Assembly: GCF_027409185.1 (NCBI RefSeq)
Contig: NC_084464.1
Span: 42,197,095-42,261,094, forward strand
Length of the DNA: 64,000 nucleotides
Direction of reading: 5' to 3'
Source: Cynocephalus volans
Lineage: Eukaryota; Chordata; Mammalia; Dermoptera; Cynocephalidae
Made by a program: the position numbers and the translations under genes. Below the pieces are notes generated by a model. The model was not told the origin of the DNA. It saw nothing but the letters and a program-made list of their open reading frames with translations, and ran no database searches. Numbering within the stretch: the first letter of the stretch is position 1; every line of letters starts with the position of its first letter. Positions 12,303-22,500 of this stretch are shown here, one piece after another.

Positions 12303-13065
12303 CTGTTACTAAATGTGTAAGGGTTTCTCCACACACACCAAGCAATCAAGCAAGCAATTCTTGCAGTGGACACCAGCTGGTGTCCTCTAATTCGATTTTG
12401 ACACTATCTACCTGGAGATAGCATCAGATCCCACAAGTTAAGGGCTCAGTCCCCAAGAGGGCCCCCCACTTCTTATGTCAATCGCAAGCCCCAGGCTTTT
12501 ACCTGTACTTCTTACTGACCAGCTATAAATCGGGGTTCCCACGACCCCCTTCTTGGGCTGGATTAATTTGCTAGAGAAGCTCTCAGAACTCAGAGAAATA
12601 CCTACTTACATTTACCCATTTATTATACAGGTCATTACATAGGGTACAGGTGAAGAGATTCATATGGCGAGGTATAGAGAAGAGGCACAGAGTTTCCATG
12701 CTCTCCCCTCAAGGAACCTCCATGTGTTCAGCTCTCTGGAAGCCCTTCAATCCCTGTCCTTTTGGGTTTTTATGGAGGCTTGATTACATAGACATGACTG
12801 ATTAAATTATTGGGCATTGATGATCATCTTAACCTTTAGCCCCTCTCCCCTCCCTGGTGGTTGGGGTATGGGGCTGAAAATCCAAATCCTCCAATCCTGC
12901 CTTCTTTCTGGCTACCAGCCCCTATCCTGAAACTACCTAGGGGCTGCCAGCCATCAGCCAACTCATTAACATACCAAAAACCACCATTTTGGAGATTCCA
13001 AGGATTTTAGGGGTTGTATGCCAGGAGACAGGGATGAAGACCAGATATATATTTCACAATATCAC
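12303..13065 (-). repeat. Solitary LTR-like interspersed repeat, family uncertain
   Basis: A 760-bp stretch holds phrases common to an old mammalian repeat: AATTTGCTAGAGAAGCTCTC, CATTTATTATACAGG, TTTTTATGGAGGCTTGATTA, CTCATTAACATACCAAAAAC and GATTCCAAGGATTTTAGG. It starts TG and ends CA, consistent with a solo LTR, probably on the minus strand. No internal retroviral genes are seen. Confidence 0.5.
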
Positions 13066-13185
13066 CGGCACGTTTAAGCAGAATAAAATACAACATTGAC
13101 AAGAACTAGATAATGAAATGAGATCACTCTTAGTGCAGTTAAGACAATGCTTCCATTATGTCCAGGATTTAAAATTCTACCTTTG

Positions 13186-13362
13186 GGCCGGCCCATGGTT
13201 CACTCGGGAGAGTGCGGTGCTGATAACACCAAGGCTGTTGGCTCGGATCCCATATAAGGATGGCCAGTTAGCTCACTGGGTGAGCGTGGTGCTGACAACA
13301 CCAAGTCAAGGGTTAAGATCCCCTTACCAGTCATCTTTTTTAAAAATAAAATAAAATAAAAT
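13186..13362 (+). mobile_element. Dimeric tRNA-Ile-like SINE with 15-bp target-site duplication
   Basis: Two tRNA-like monomers lie head to tail. The first begins GGCCGGCCCATGGTTCACTC and carries GGCTCGGATCC (B-box like); the second begins GGCCAGTTAGCTCACTGG and carries GGGTTAAGATCC. An A-rich (ATAAA)n tail follows. AAAATTCTACCTTTG at 13171-13185 and 13363-13377 is a perfect duplication, so the insertion is young. Its design, tRNA units without a separate body, fits colugo SINEs. Confidence 0.9.
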
Positions 13363-13819
13363 AAAATTCTACCTTTGTGACTACTGATATCTTTTTCCAA
13401 ATTCTGGGCAGCCATGTGTGGTGCCTGGACCTGTCCCAGAATGAGCATCAGGCAGGGCACTTCCGGAGTCACTAGTGGTCAGCCTCTTCACACCTGGCTT
13501 CCTGTCTCTTATAGAGCTCTTCACTCCAAATCCACACATCTTCTCCAAATCCCAATCTCTCCCTTCTTCCACCCCACCCCTCAGATGTCACTTTTTATCC
13601 AGCCCTAAAATAGTCTCAGCTCTTTAGGTTAAAGGTCACGGGTCATCCAATTCATCCTCCGGCCCCTGCCTGGATTCTTTCACCCGGCACAAGGGTGCAT
13701 TTCTGCTATTGCAGCTGAACTGCCTGTGCCTCATTCCTTTCCACCATCTCATTCTTGACCTCAGATGGTAATCACCTGATCAGGAAGACAATTCTCCCAG
13801 GGCTGAGTGTGGTCCTTGG

Positions 13820-14640
13820 GTTATGGTTTATTGCCACATCTCACTGTTGTGAGGTTGTCACCCAGGAAAGGAACCAAACACTTAATTAAGAATTTTAACA
13901 GAGTGTTTATTAGCCAGCTGGAAACTGCCTCCCCTAGGTATTTTGGGAGAGCAGCAGCTAGCCTTGGTCTGGTGGAGTTTATAAAGGCAAAAATCACATC
14001 CTGTTGGCACACAGATTTGTCCAGGTGCACAAAGCAAGCCAGGTAGCTAGGTTAGAGAAGCTAAACGTGAGCAATTAAAGCAATCAAGCATAAAAATTTT
14101 CATTGTGTATGGTTCCTGTTCCCATGTAATGGTTCACTGTGTATGGTTCCTGTTTCTATGCAATGGTTTTTGTTTCTATGAGAAGGTCAATGGTTTCTCA
14201 CACAGAGGGGGTTAGTCTGACAATGAGAATGGGGCAGTGCCTTCCCAAGATGGCGTTGGTATTGCTCAGGATTCTCTGATACATCACATGTTCTCCTACA
14301 TCCAAGGCTCTGCATTTTCATCTCAGCCAGAAGTGATACCACCATGAGGAGGAGGCAGGGAGTGGTGTTGGGGGTGGGGGGTGCACAAATCTCATGATGA
14401 CAATGGAGGTGACTCAGTGCCCCACATGTCATCCAGCCGGGTCTCTGATGTCCCATCTTCCTGAGATGCTTCTTCCTCTTTATTTCCCTTTTCACCACAC
14501 ACATCCTTAGGCCCACCCCTCCCAAAAGGCCACCCCCGACTCCCCCCTCCCTCCAGGCTGTGCCCTCCTCTGAGCTCTGTAACATGTAACATCCAGGTCT
14601 GGCCCCTATCACGGCACCCATCACAACCTGCTGTAGTTTC
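13820..14640. other. Unassigned intergenic DNA
   Basis: No gene. A short direct repeat built on TGTGTATGGTTCCTGTT occurs at about 14104-14185. The block around 13880-14040 (AACAGAGTGTTTATTAGCCA) looks like part of an interspersed repeat that I cannot name. Confidence 0.4.
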
Positions 14641-14930
14641 CTCTTTACGTCTCTGTCTCATCCCACAAGCTTCTTCAGATACAGAACAAGGTTTTATTCT
14701 TTTTTTTTTTTTTTAATTTTATTTTGTCGATATACATTGTAGCTGATTAATGCTCCCCATCACCAAAACCTCCCTCCCTTCTCCCTCCCCCTCTCCCCCC
14801 CAACCATGTCCTTTCTGTTTGTTTGTTGTATCAACTTCAAATAATTGTGGTTGTTATATCTTCTTCCCCCCCCCCCCCCCCGGTTTGTGTGTGTATGTGT
14901 GTATGTGTGTGTGAATTTATATATTAATTT

Positions 14931-17900
14931 TTAGCTCCCTCCAATAAGTGAGAACATGTGGTATTTCTCTTTCTGTGCCTGACTTGTTTCACTTAATATA
15001 ATTCTCTCGAGGTCCATCCATGTTGTTGCAAATGGCAGTATTTCATTCGTTTTTATAGCTGAGTAGTATTCCATTGTGTAGATGTACCACATTTTCCGTA
15101 TCCACTCATCTGATGATGGGCATTTGGGCTGGTTCCAACTCTTGGCTATTGTAAAGAGTGCTGCGATGAACATTGGGGAACAGGTATACCTTCGACTTGA
15201 TGATTTCCATTCCTCTGGGTATATTCCCAACAGTGGGATGGCTGGGTCGTATGGTAGATCTATGTGCAATTGTTTAAGGAACCTCCATACCATTTTCCAT
15301 AGAGGCTGCACCATTTTGCAATCCCACCAACAATGTATGAGAGTTCCTTTTTCTCCGCAGCCTCGCCAGCATTTATCGTTCATAGTCTTTTGGATTTTAG
15401 CCATCCTAACTGGGGTTAGATGGTATCTCAATGTGGTTTTGATTTGCATTTCCCGGATGCTGAGTGATGTTGAGCATTTTTTCATATGTCTGTTGGCCAT
15501 TTGTATATCTTCCTTAGAGAAATGCCTACTTAGCTCTTTTGCCCATTTTTTAATTGGGTTGCTTGTTTTCTTCTTGTAAAGTTGTTTGAGTTCCTTATAT
15601 ATTCTGGATATTAATCCTTTGTCAGATGTATATTTTGCAAATATTTTCTCCCACTCTGTTGGTTGTCTTTTAACTCTTTTAATTGTTTCTTTTGCTGTGC
15701 AGAAGCTTTTTAGTTTGATATAATCCCATTTGTTTATTTTTCCTTTGGTTGCCCGTGCTTTTGGGGTCGTATTCATGAAGTCTGTGCCCAGTCCTATTTC
15801 CTGAAGTGTTTCCCCTATGTTTTCTTTAAGAAGTTTTATTGTCTCAGGGTGTATATTTAAATCCTTAATCCATTTTGAGTTGATTTTAGTATACGGTGAG
15901 AGGTATGGATCTAGTTTCATTCTCCTGCATATCGCTATCCAGTTATCCCAGCACCACTTGCTGAAGAGGCAGTCCCTTCCCCAGTGAATAGGCTTGGTGC
16001 CTTTGTCAAAGATCAGATGGCAGTAAGTGTGTGGGTTGATTTCTGGATTCTCTATTCTATTCCATTGGTCAGTGTGTCTGTTTTTATGCCAGTACCATAC
16101 TGTTTTGGTTATTATAGCTTTGTAGTATAGCTTAAAGTCAGGTAGTGTTATGCCTCCAGCTTTATTTTTTTTGCTGAGCATTGCTTTGGCTATTCGTGGT
16201 CTTTTATTGTTCCATATAAATGTCTGAATAGTTTTTTCCATTTCTGAGAAAAATGTCTTTGGAATTTTGATGGGGATTGCATTGAATTTGTATATCACTT
16301 TGGGTAGTATGGACATTTTCACTATGTTGATTCTTCCAATCCAAGAGCATGGAATATCTTTCCATCTTCTTGTATCCTCTCTAATTTCTCTCAGCAGTGG
16401 TTTGTAGTTCTCATTATAGAGATTTTTCACCTCCTTGGTTAACTCAATTCCTAAGTATTTTATTTTTTTGGTGGCTATTGTAAATGGGCAGGCTTTCTTG
16501 ATTTCTCCTTCTGCATGTTCACTATTGGAGAAAAGAAATGCTACTGATTTTTGTGTGTTGATTTTGTATCCTGCTACTGTGCTGAAATCATTTATCAATT
16601 CCAAGAGTTTTTTTGTAGAGGTTTTAGGCTGTTCGATATATAGGATCATGTCATCTGCAAACAGGGACAGTTGGACTTCATCTTTTCCAATCTGGATGCC
16701 CTTTATTTCCTTCTCTTCTCTGATTGCTCTGGCTAGTACTTCCAACACTATGTTGAATAAGAGTGGTGAGAGTGGGCATCCTTGTCTAGTGCCTGTTCTT
16801 AAAGGAAAAGCTTTCAGCTTTTCCCCATTCAGGATGATATTGGCAGTGGGTTTGTCATATATGGCTTTAATTATGTTGAGATACTTTCCCTCTATACCTA
16901 ACTTATAGAGGGTCTTTGTCATGAATGAGTGCTGAACTTTATCAAATGCTTTTTCAGCATCTATAGAGATGATCATATGGTCCTTGTGTTTGAGTTTATT
17001 AATATGGTGTATCACATTTATTGATTTGCGTATGTTGAACCAACCTTGCATCCCTGGGATGAATCCCACTTGATCGTGATGAATAATTTTACGTATGTGT
17101 TGCTGTATTCTGTTTGCTAGTATTTTAGTGAGGATTTTTGCATCTATATTCATCAAGGATATCGGCCTGTAGTTTTCCTTTTTGGTTATATCTTTACCTG
17201 GTTTTGGTATCAGGATGATGTTTGCTTCATAGAATGAGTTTGGGAGATTTGCGTCCGTTTCAATCTTTTGGAATAGTTTGTAAAGAATCGGTGTCAATTC
17301 CTCTTTGAATGTTTGGTAAAATTCTGCTGTGAATCCATCTGGTCCTGGGCTTTTCTTTGTTGGGAGCCTTCTGATAACAGCTTCAATCTCCTTTATTGTT
17401 ATTGGTCTGTTCAAATTTTCTACGTCTTCACGGTTCAGTTTTGGGAGCTGGTGTGTGTCCAGAAATTTATCCATTTCCTCCAGATTTTCAAATTTGTTGG
17501 CGTATAGTTGTTTATAGTAGTCTCGAATGATTCCTTGTATTTCAGATGAATCAGTTGTAATATCGCCTTTTTCATTTCTAATTTTTGTTATTTGAGTCTT
17601 CTCTCTTCTTTTTTTTGTTAGCCATGCTAATGGTTTGTCAATTTTATTTATCTTTTCAAAAAACCAACTTTTTGATTCGTTGATCTTTTGAATTGTTTTT
17701 TGGTTTTCAATTTCATTCAGTTCTGCTCTGATCTTAATGATTTCTTTCCGTCTGCTAACTTTAGGATTGGATTGTTCTTGTTTTTCTAGTTCTTTAAGGT
17801 GAAGTGTTAGGTTGTTCACTTGCCATCTTTCCATTCTTCTGAAGTGAGCATTTAATGCAATAAATTTTCCCCTCAATACTGCTTTTGCAGTATCCCACAG

Positions 17901-18758
17901 GTTTTGGTATGATGTATCATTGTTTTCATTAGTTTCAATAAACTTTTTGATTTCCTGCTTGATTTCTTCTTGGACCCATATGTCATTAAGTAGAATGCTG
18001 TTTAATTTCCATGTGTTTGTATAGTTTCCAGAGTTTTGTTTGTTATTAATTTCTAGTTTTAATCCATTGTGGTCTGAGAAGATACATGGGATAATTCCAA
18101 TTTTTTTGAATTTATTGAGACTTGATTTGTGACCTAATATGTGATCTATCCTGGAGAATGATCCATGTGCTGATGAGAAGAATGAATATTCTGAGGTTGT
18201 TGGGTGGAATGTTCTGTAGATATCTGCCAATTCCAATTGGTCTAGAGTCTTGTTTAGATCTTGTGTTTCTCTACTGATTCTTTGCCTAGATGATCTGTCT
18301 AATATTGACAGTGGAGTGTTCAGGTCCCCTGCTATTATGGTATTAGTGTCTATTTCCTTCTTTAGGTCTAATAGAGTTTGTTTTATAAATCTGGCTGCTC
18401 CAACATTGGGTGCGTACATATTTATGATTGTTATGTCTTCTTGATGGATCAGTCCTTTTATCATTAAGTAGTGTCCCTCATTGTCTCTTTTTATGGTTTT
18501 TAGTTTAAAGTCTATTTTGTCAGATATAAGAATAGCCACTCCAGCTCGTTTTTCTTTTCTGTTTGCATGGTAAATCTTTTTCCATCCTTTCACTCTTAGT
18601 CTGTGTGAATCTTTATGGGTGAGGTGGGTCTCTTGTAGGCAGCATATAGTTGGGTCCTGCTTTTTGATCCAGTCAGCCAGTCTGTGTCTTTTAATTGGGG
18701 AATTTAAGCCTTTAACATTAAGAGTTGTTATTGAAAGGTGTTGATTTATTCCTAGCAT
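14931..18758 (-). CDS. LINE-1 ORF2p, endonuclease/reverse transcriptase, full length 1275 aa
   Basis: This is an uninterrupted frame of 1275 codons, the normal ORF2p length. The APE-type endonuclease is N-terminal: [28 protein letters not shown] and SDHNG hold the expected Asn, Glu, Asp and His. The reverse transcriptase follows, with [39 protein letters not shown] and the catalytic FADDM. The Cys-rich C-terminus [18 protein letters not shown] has the CX3CX7HX4C spacing. No key residue is missing. ORF2p nicks target DNA and copies RNA by target-primed reverse transcription, and can mobilise SINE RNA in trans. Activity is not shown by sequence alone. The start at [10 protein letters not shown] is typical of the family. 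Confidence 0.95.
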   Translation of the reverse strand: MLGINQHLSITTLNVKGLNSPIKRHRLADWIKKQDPTICCLQETHLTHKDSHRLRVKGWKKIYHANRKEKRAGVAILISDKIDFKLKTIKRDNEGHYLMIKGLIHQEDITIINMYAPNVGAARFIKQTLLDLKKEIDTNTIIAGDLNTPLSILDRSSRQRISRETQDLNKTLDQLELADIYRTFHPTTSEYSFFSSAHGSFSRIDHILGHKSSLNKFKKIGIIPCIFSDHNGLKLEINNKQNSGNYTNTWKLNSILLNDIWVQEEIKQEIKKFIETNENNDTSYQNLWDTAKAVLRGKFIALNAHFRRMERWQVNNLTLHLKELEKQEQSNPKVSRRKEIIKIRAELNEIENQKTIQKINESKSWFFEKINKIDKPLAWLTKKRREKTQITKIRNEKGDITTDSSEIQGIIRDYYKQLYANKFENLEEMDKFLDTHQLPKLNREDVENLNRPITIKEIEAVIRRLPTKKSPGPDGFTAEFYQTFKEELTPILYKLFQKIETDANLPNSFYEANIILIPKPGKDITKKENYRPISLMNIDAKILTKILANRIQQHIRKIIHHDQVGFIPGMQGWFNIRKSINVIHHINKLKHKDHMIISIDAEKAFDKVQHSFMTKTLYKLGIEGKYLNIIKAIYDKPTANIILNGEKLKAFPLRTGTRQGCPLSPLLFNIVLEVLARAIREEKEIKGIQIGKDEVQLSLFADDMILYIEQPKTSTKKLLELINDFSTVAGYKINTQKSVAFLFSNSEHAEGEIKKACPFTIATKKIKYLGIELTKEVKNLYNENYKPLLREIREDTRRWKDIPCSWIGRINIVKMSILPKVIYKFNAIPIKIPKTFFSEMEKTIQTFIWNNKRPRIAKAMLSKKNKAGGITLPDFKLYYKAIITKTVWYWHKNRHTDQWNRIENPEINPHTYCHLIFDKGTKPIHWGRDCLFSKWCWDNWIAICRRMKLDPYLSPYTKINSKWIKDLNIHPETIKLLKENIGETLQEIGLGTDFMNTTPKARATKGKINKWDYIKLKSFCTAKETIKRVKRQPTEWEKIFAKYTSDKGLISRIYKELKQLYKKKTSNPIKKWAKELSRHFSKEDIQMANRHMKKCSTSLSIREMQIKTTLRYHLTPVRMAKIQKTMNDKCWRGCGEKGTLIHCWWDCKMVQPLWKMVWRFLKQLHIDLPYDPAIPLLGIYPEEWKSSSRRYTCSPMFIAALFTIAKSWNQPKCPSSDEWIRKMWYIYTMEYYSAIKTNEILPFATTWMDLERIILSETSQAQKEKYHMFSLIGGS

Positions 18759-18945
18759 TTTATTGGTTGTTTGGTTGTCTTAGGTGTCTTTTGTTCCTTG
18801 CTTTCTGATTTACTGTTTGGTTTCTTTGTTTGTTGGTTCCTTAGGTTGTAGATAGTGTTTTTGTTAGCTTGTTTTCTCTTCACGAATGCCATTTTTATTG
18901 TACTAGCGGGTTTAGATTTTTCTTAGGTTTTTATGGCAGTGGTAG

Positions 18946-19026
18946 TTATTTTTCAGGAACCAAACCCAGTACTCCCTTGAGGATTTCTTGTAAGGGTGGT
19001 CTTGTGGTAGTGAACTCCCGCAGTTT
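18946..19026 (-). pseudogene. LINE-1 ORF1p C-terminal remnant
   Basis: On minus the frame reads KLREFTTTRPPLQEILKGVL and ends at TAA (18946-18948). This matches the very end of the L1 RNA-binding protein ORF1p. The rest was lost by 5' truncation at 19026/19027, where the target-site duplication starts. Confidence 0.85.
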
Positions 19027-19508
19027 GGTTTTATTCTTTTTATTTTCAAATCACCAGTGGCTACCACACTGTCTGGTTCATAGTTAGCACACAATACATG
19101 TTTCTTGAGGATATGAGTAAATGAACTCTAATATTTTTGAAAGAAAATGAGATGAAGAGAGGTGAGGTGCCTTGCTTAAAATCATACAAGGCTGGGTCTA
19201 GAACCCAGGTCTTCTGGCTCCAAATCCAGTAGTCTTTCCTCTACACAGCTACTTCTGCACCTGGTACAGATGGTGGTGAAGAGAGCTGGCAGCAGCCTGG
19301 GTCCCCAGGTACCCTGACCATACACTGGGCATTGGGGAAAGGGCTTGATCAGTAGGTCAAAGGTCATCCCACCTTGTCCCTTACTGACCTATCACATCAT
19401 CTAAAGCACTCATGTCTATTCCAAGTATTCCATGTGACCCAGACAGAGGTCAAGTGCACATGGTACTTGATTTGAGTCCTGTACATAGAGGGGGGTAACT
19501 GCACCCTC
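19027..19508 (-). other. Probable TRIM10 3'UTR and poly(A) region
   Basis: This lies between the TRIM10 stop codon (19509-19511) and the L1. The only AATAAA hexamers on the minus strand here are at 19039-19044 and 19030-19035, the second inside the L1 target-site duplication. The L1 therefore seems to have landed on or next to the TRIM10 poly(A) site. A third copy of the signal is in the other duplication (14693-14698). Use of any of these is inference. Confidence 0.5.
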
Positions 19509-22500
19509 TCAGGAGCTCAGGGAGAAACTGGACCCTCGGCCCCACAGCCCAAAGAAGGGAAAGACCTTCCGAGTGAAGGAGGCAGTGAACGTGTAAATGG
19601 GCTCATGAGTGACAGCATTGGCAAAGGTCACCCAGCCAACCTCGTAGTCGAGAGACACCCGCACCTGCCGGGGATGCTCCTCCAGGGCCAGCCGTGTGGG
19701 GAAGGAGCCCAGAGCCGAGACAAAGCCCCACGCCAGCCTCACTGCCCACACCCCCTCCTCCGGCCGCAGCCGAAGCTCCCCCTTCCGCTGCACGTCCTCA
19801 CTCACCACACCCAGGGTGCAGCTGCCCCCGTGGGCCAAGTCTACATCCACCACCCATGTGTGTCTCCCCCCTGTGAAGCCCCGATGGGCCAGGACACAGG
19901 TGGCCCGGTCAAAACGCTGGGAGCTGTCTGGTGAGTTCTGCCATTTGTAGGAGAACCGAGCCCGCCGGTGGTCCTCAGACAAGAGGAGCTTGGGGTGGGA
20001 AGTCTGGTGGTCTAGAGAGATATGAGCTGTGGGGAAAACAAAAAAGGACACAGATATCAGCAGACATGCTTTTACCTTCAAGGAAAGCCTAGAAACTCCC
20101 CTTGGCACCCATCTTTTAGTGTTATAACCAATAGCACGCATAATGCCTATGTGGGCCAGCAGCATGGGCATCACCTGCAAACTTGTGAGAAATGCAGTCT
20201 CCCACGATCTGCACCTGGGCAAGATGCCCAGGTGATGCAGGCACATGTTAACACCTGAGAAACCTGACCCAGAGGACGTGACAGCTCTCGTTTGATTCAG
20301 TGCAGTCCTCTGGAAAGCTGTCCCACTCACTGTGAACTGGTTGGCTCACTGCAAACTGGAAGCTTTGGTTTGGCTTCCAAAGCCGTGCGTGTCTGCTCAC
20401 TAACACATCTCACCCTCCCCTCCTCATGCCTCTGTCTCAGGGCAGAGACATATCTCCCCTCCGAATGAACTTCATGATTCCTCCCCTGCTTTCCTCCCAG
20501 GGCTCATGTGACTCATTTACACAGTCTTTGATCCCTGCAGTCTCCCTGGCTCACCCATGGGTTATCCATTCTGCCTCAGTAATTCCAAAACCATCAAAGT
20601 CTGAGGACCACTTCTTAACACCAAAAACTTCTACAGACCCCTGCATAATGTTACTTTCAGTGTCCATAAACTAATACCCATAAATTTAGATACGTCCATG
20701 GGTTAGAGAGCTCCTTCCAGCAACTCCATGACTCCCCAGGGTATTTGGCTGATAGACTGGGAAGAGCGGCCTTGAAGGGGTCCACTCTGTTCATTCCTCT
20801 CCCACCCACAGGCTGCCCTCCTTCTAAAAGTCATCTATGAAATCACATCTCGGAGGGAGTAGGGGTTCCTAAAAATTGTAAAAATGTAATTCTAAACCCA
20901 CATCAAATTGGCCCTAGCCAGTGTGGTGCCATGCTGCATGCCTGTAGTCCTAGCTACTGGAGAGGCTGAGGCTGGGGGATCCCTTGAGCCCAGGAGTTCT
21001 GGGCTGTAGTGCCCTATGCCGATCAGGTGTCTGCACTAAGTTCGGCATCAATATGGTGACCTCTCGGGAGCAGGGGACCACCAGGTTTCCTAAGGAGGGG
21101 TGAACCAACCCAGGTCAGAAATGGAGCAGATCAAAACTCCCATGCTGACCAATAGTGGTATTGCTCCTGTGAATAGCCATTGCACTCCAGCCTGGGCAAC
21201 AAACACAATGAAAAAACTATCTCTCATCCGGGAAGACTTCTCTGATAGAACTTATCCCATTCTGACTTAATCTTCCTATATCTGCTCAACATGTGCAGAT
21301 CAGAAGTGAGCTTCATTTTTTTTTTTTTTTTTTTTTTAAAAGGATGACCGGTAAGGGGATCTTAACCCTTGACTTGGTGTTGTCAGCACCACGCTCAGCC
21401 AGTGAGCAAACTGGCCATCCCTATATAGGATCCGAACCCGCGGCCTTGGTGTTATCAGCACCGCACTCTCCCAAGTGAGCCATGGGCCGGCCCAGAAGTG
21501 AGCTTCATGTCATATATGTGGTGTGTGTGTGCCTGTCTTCTCCACAATTCTCCCGAGAGCCTTAAAAAGGAAGTGACATTTAGACATGTATGTATACATG
21601 CACATACGTACATGTGATATGCATACACATATGTGTATATATATGTATGTGTATATATATGCATATGATTATTTGTAGTGTCCAGTGCAGAACTCTGCAA
21701 AATTGTCTCTCCTTTTCAGGGGCTCCTCGCTGTCTCTGTTCCTGATGTAGGCTGCTTACCTGGTTCATAATCCAACTCAAAGCAGAGTCTTTCTGTAAAG
21801 AGGAAATAAAACAGGATGAGATTTCATTAGTCTCACAAAACCACAGAACATTAGTGATGAGAAAATTGAGACCCAGAAGAGAGAAGGGACAAAGAGAAAA
21901 AAGGAAGCTGGAATCCTCTAGGCCAGTGGTTCTAAGCTTGAGCTTGCACCAGAATCACTAGCTAAAACATACCTGTTTTAGATTTGGGTGCTCCTGGCGG
22001 GCATGAAAATTTGCATTTCTAACAAGTTCCAGGGGATGCTGCTGCTGCTCACCAGGAGCCCCACTTTGAGACCCCAGCCCTAGTTCTGAGTCGGCCTCGC
22101 TCACCTCTGTATCCACAGAGCCCAGGACATAGTCAATGCTCAAGAAACATCTGCTTAATGAATATATAAGTGTGTTCCTTTATTTCTTGTTCTGCTTGGA
22201 AAGAATTTTCAGGATAGTCAAAGGTCAGTCTTTGATTAGGGTAAAATTTCCTTCACTGCCAGGCCACTGGGAGTACTTACAGGAAGTCGACTTACAGGGA
22301 AACTTCTAGGGTGACACTTTTGTGGGTGGGTCATTTAGAAAGAGGTGGCCTCATTCATGTCACGGTTAGTGGTTAGCCAGGGGATCAGTGGGGTTGGCAA
22401 AGAGCCACATTCCATTCCTGACTCTCATTTCAAACCCTCCTCGTCCTTTCCTACCACCACTTCTGGAAAAGGGAGGTGGTGCAGTCCCTACAGCAACAGT

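Larger units (their letters stand above)
14705..19026 (-). mobile_element. Young 5'-truncated LINE-1 with complete ORF2 and perfect 15-bp target-site duplication
   Basis: GGTTTTATTCTTTTT occurs at 14690-14704 and 19027-19041 and brackets the element. The poly-A tail reads as poly-T from 14705. Reading on minus: the last 27 or so codons of ORF1 (19026-18946), a 187-nt spacer, ORF2 (18758-14931), then a 3'UTR with a G-rich polypurine tract (pyrimidines on plus, 14770-14805), a 16-bp poly-C run on plus (14866-14881) and a TG repeat. The 5'UTR and most of ORF1 are missing, so it lacks its own promoter. It lies about 470 bp beyond the TRIM10 stop codon in the same orientation as that gene. Confidence 0.95.

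Noticed and set aside
12303-13065. Endogenous retroviral coding sequence
   Set aside because: Only an LTR-like stretch is present. No gag, pol or env-like frame was seen on either strand.
14187-14661. Minus-strand frames of 145 and 89 codons
   Set aside because: Composition follows the local G-rich DNA, with no domain, no splice context and no partner exons.
15082-16908. Plus-strand open frames of up to 165 codons
   Set aside because: They are antisense to the intact L1 ORF2 and show no protein similarity of their own.
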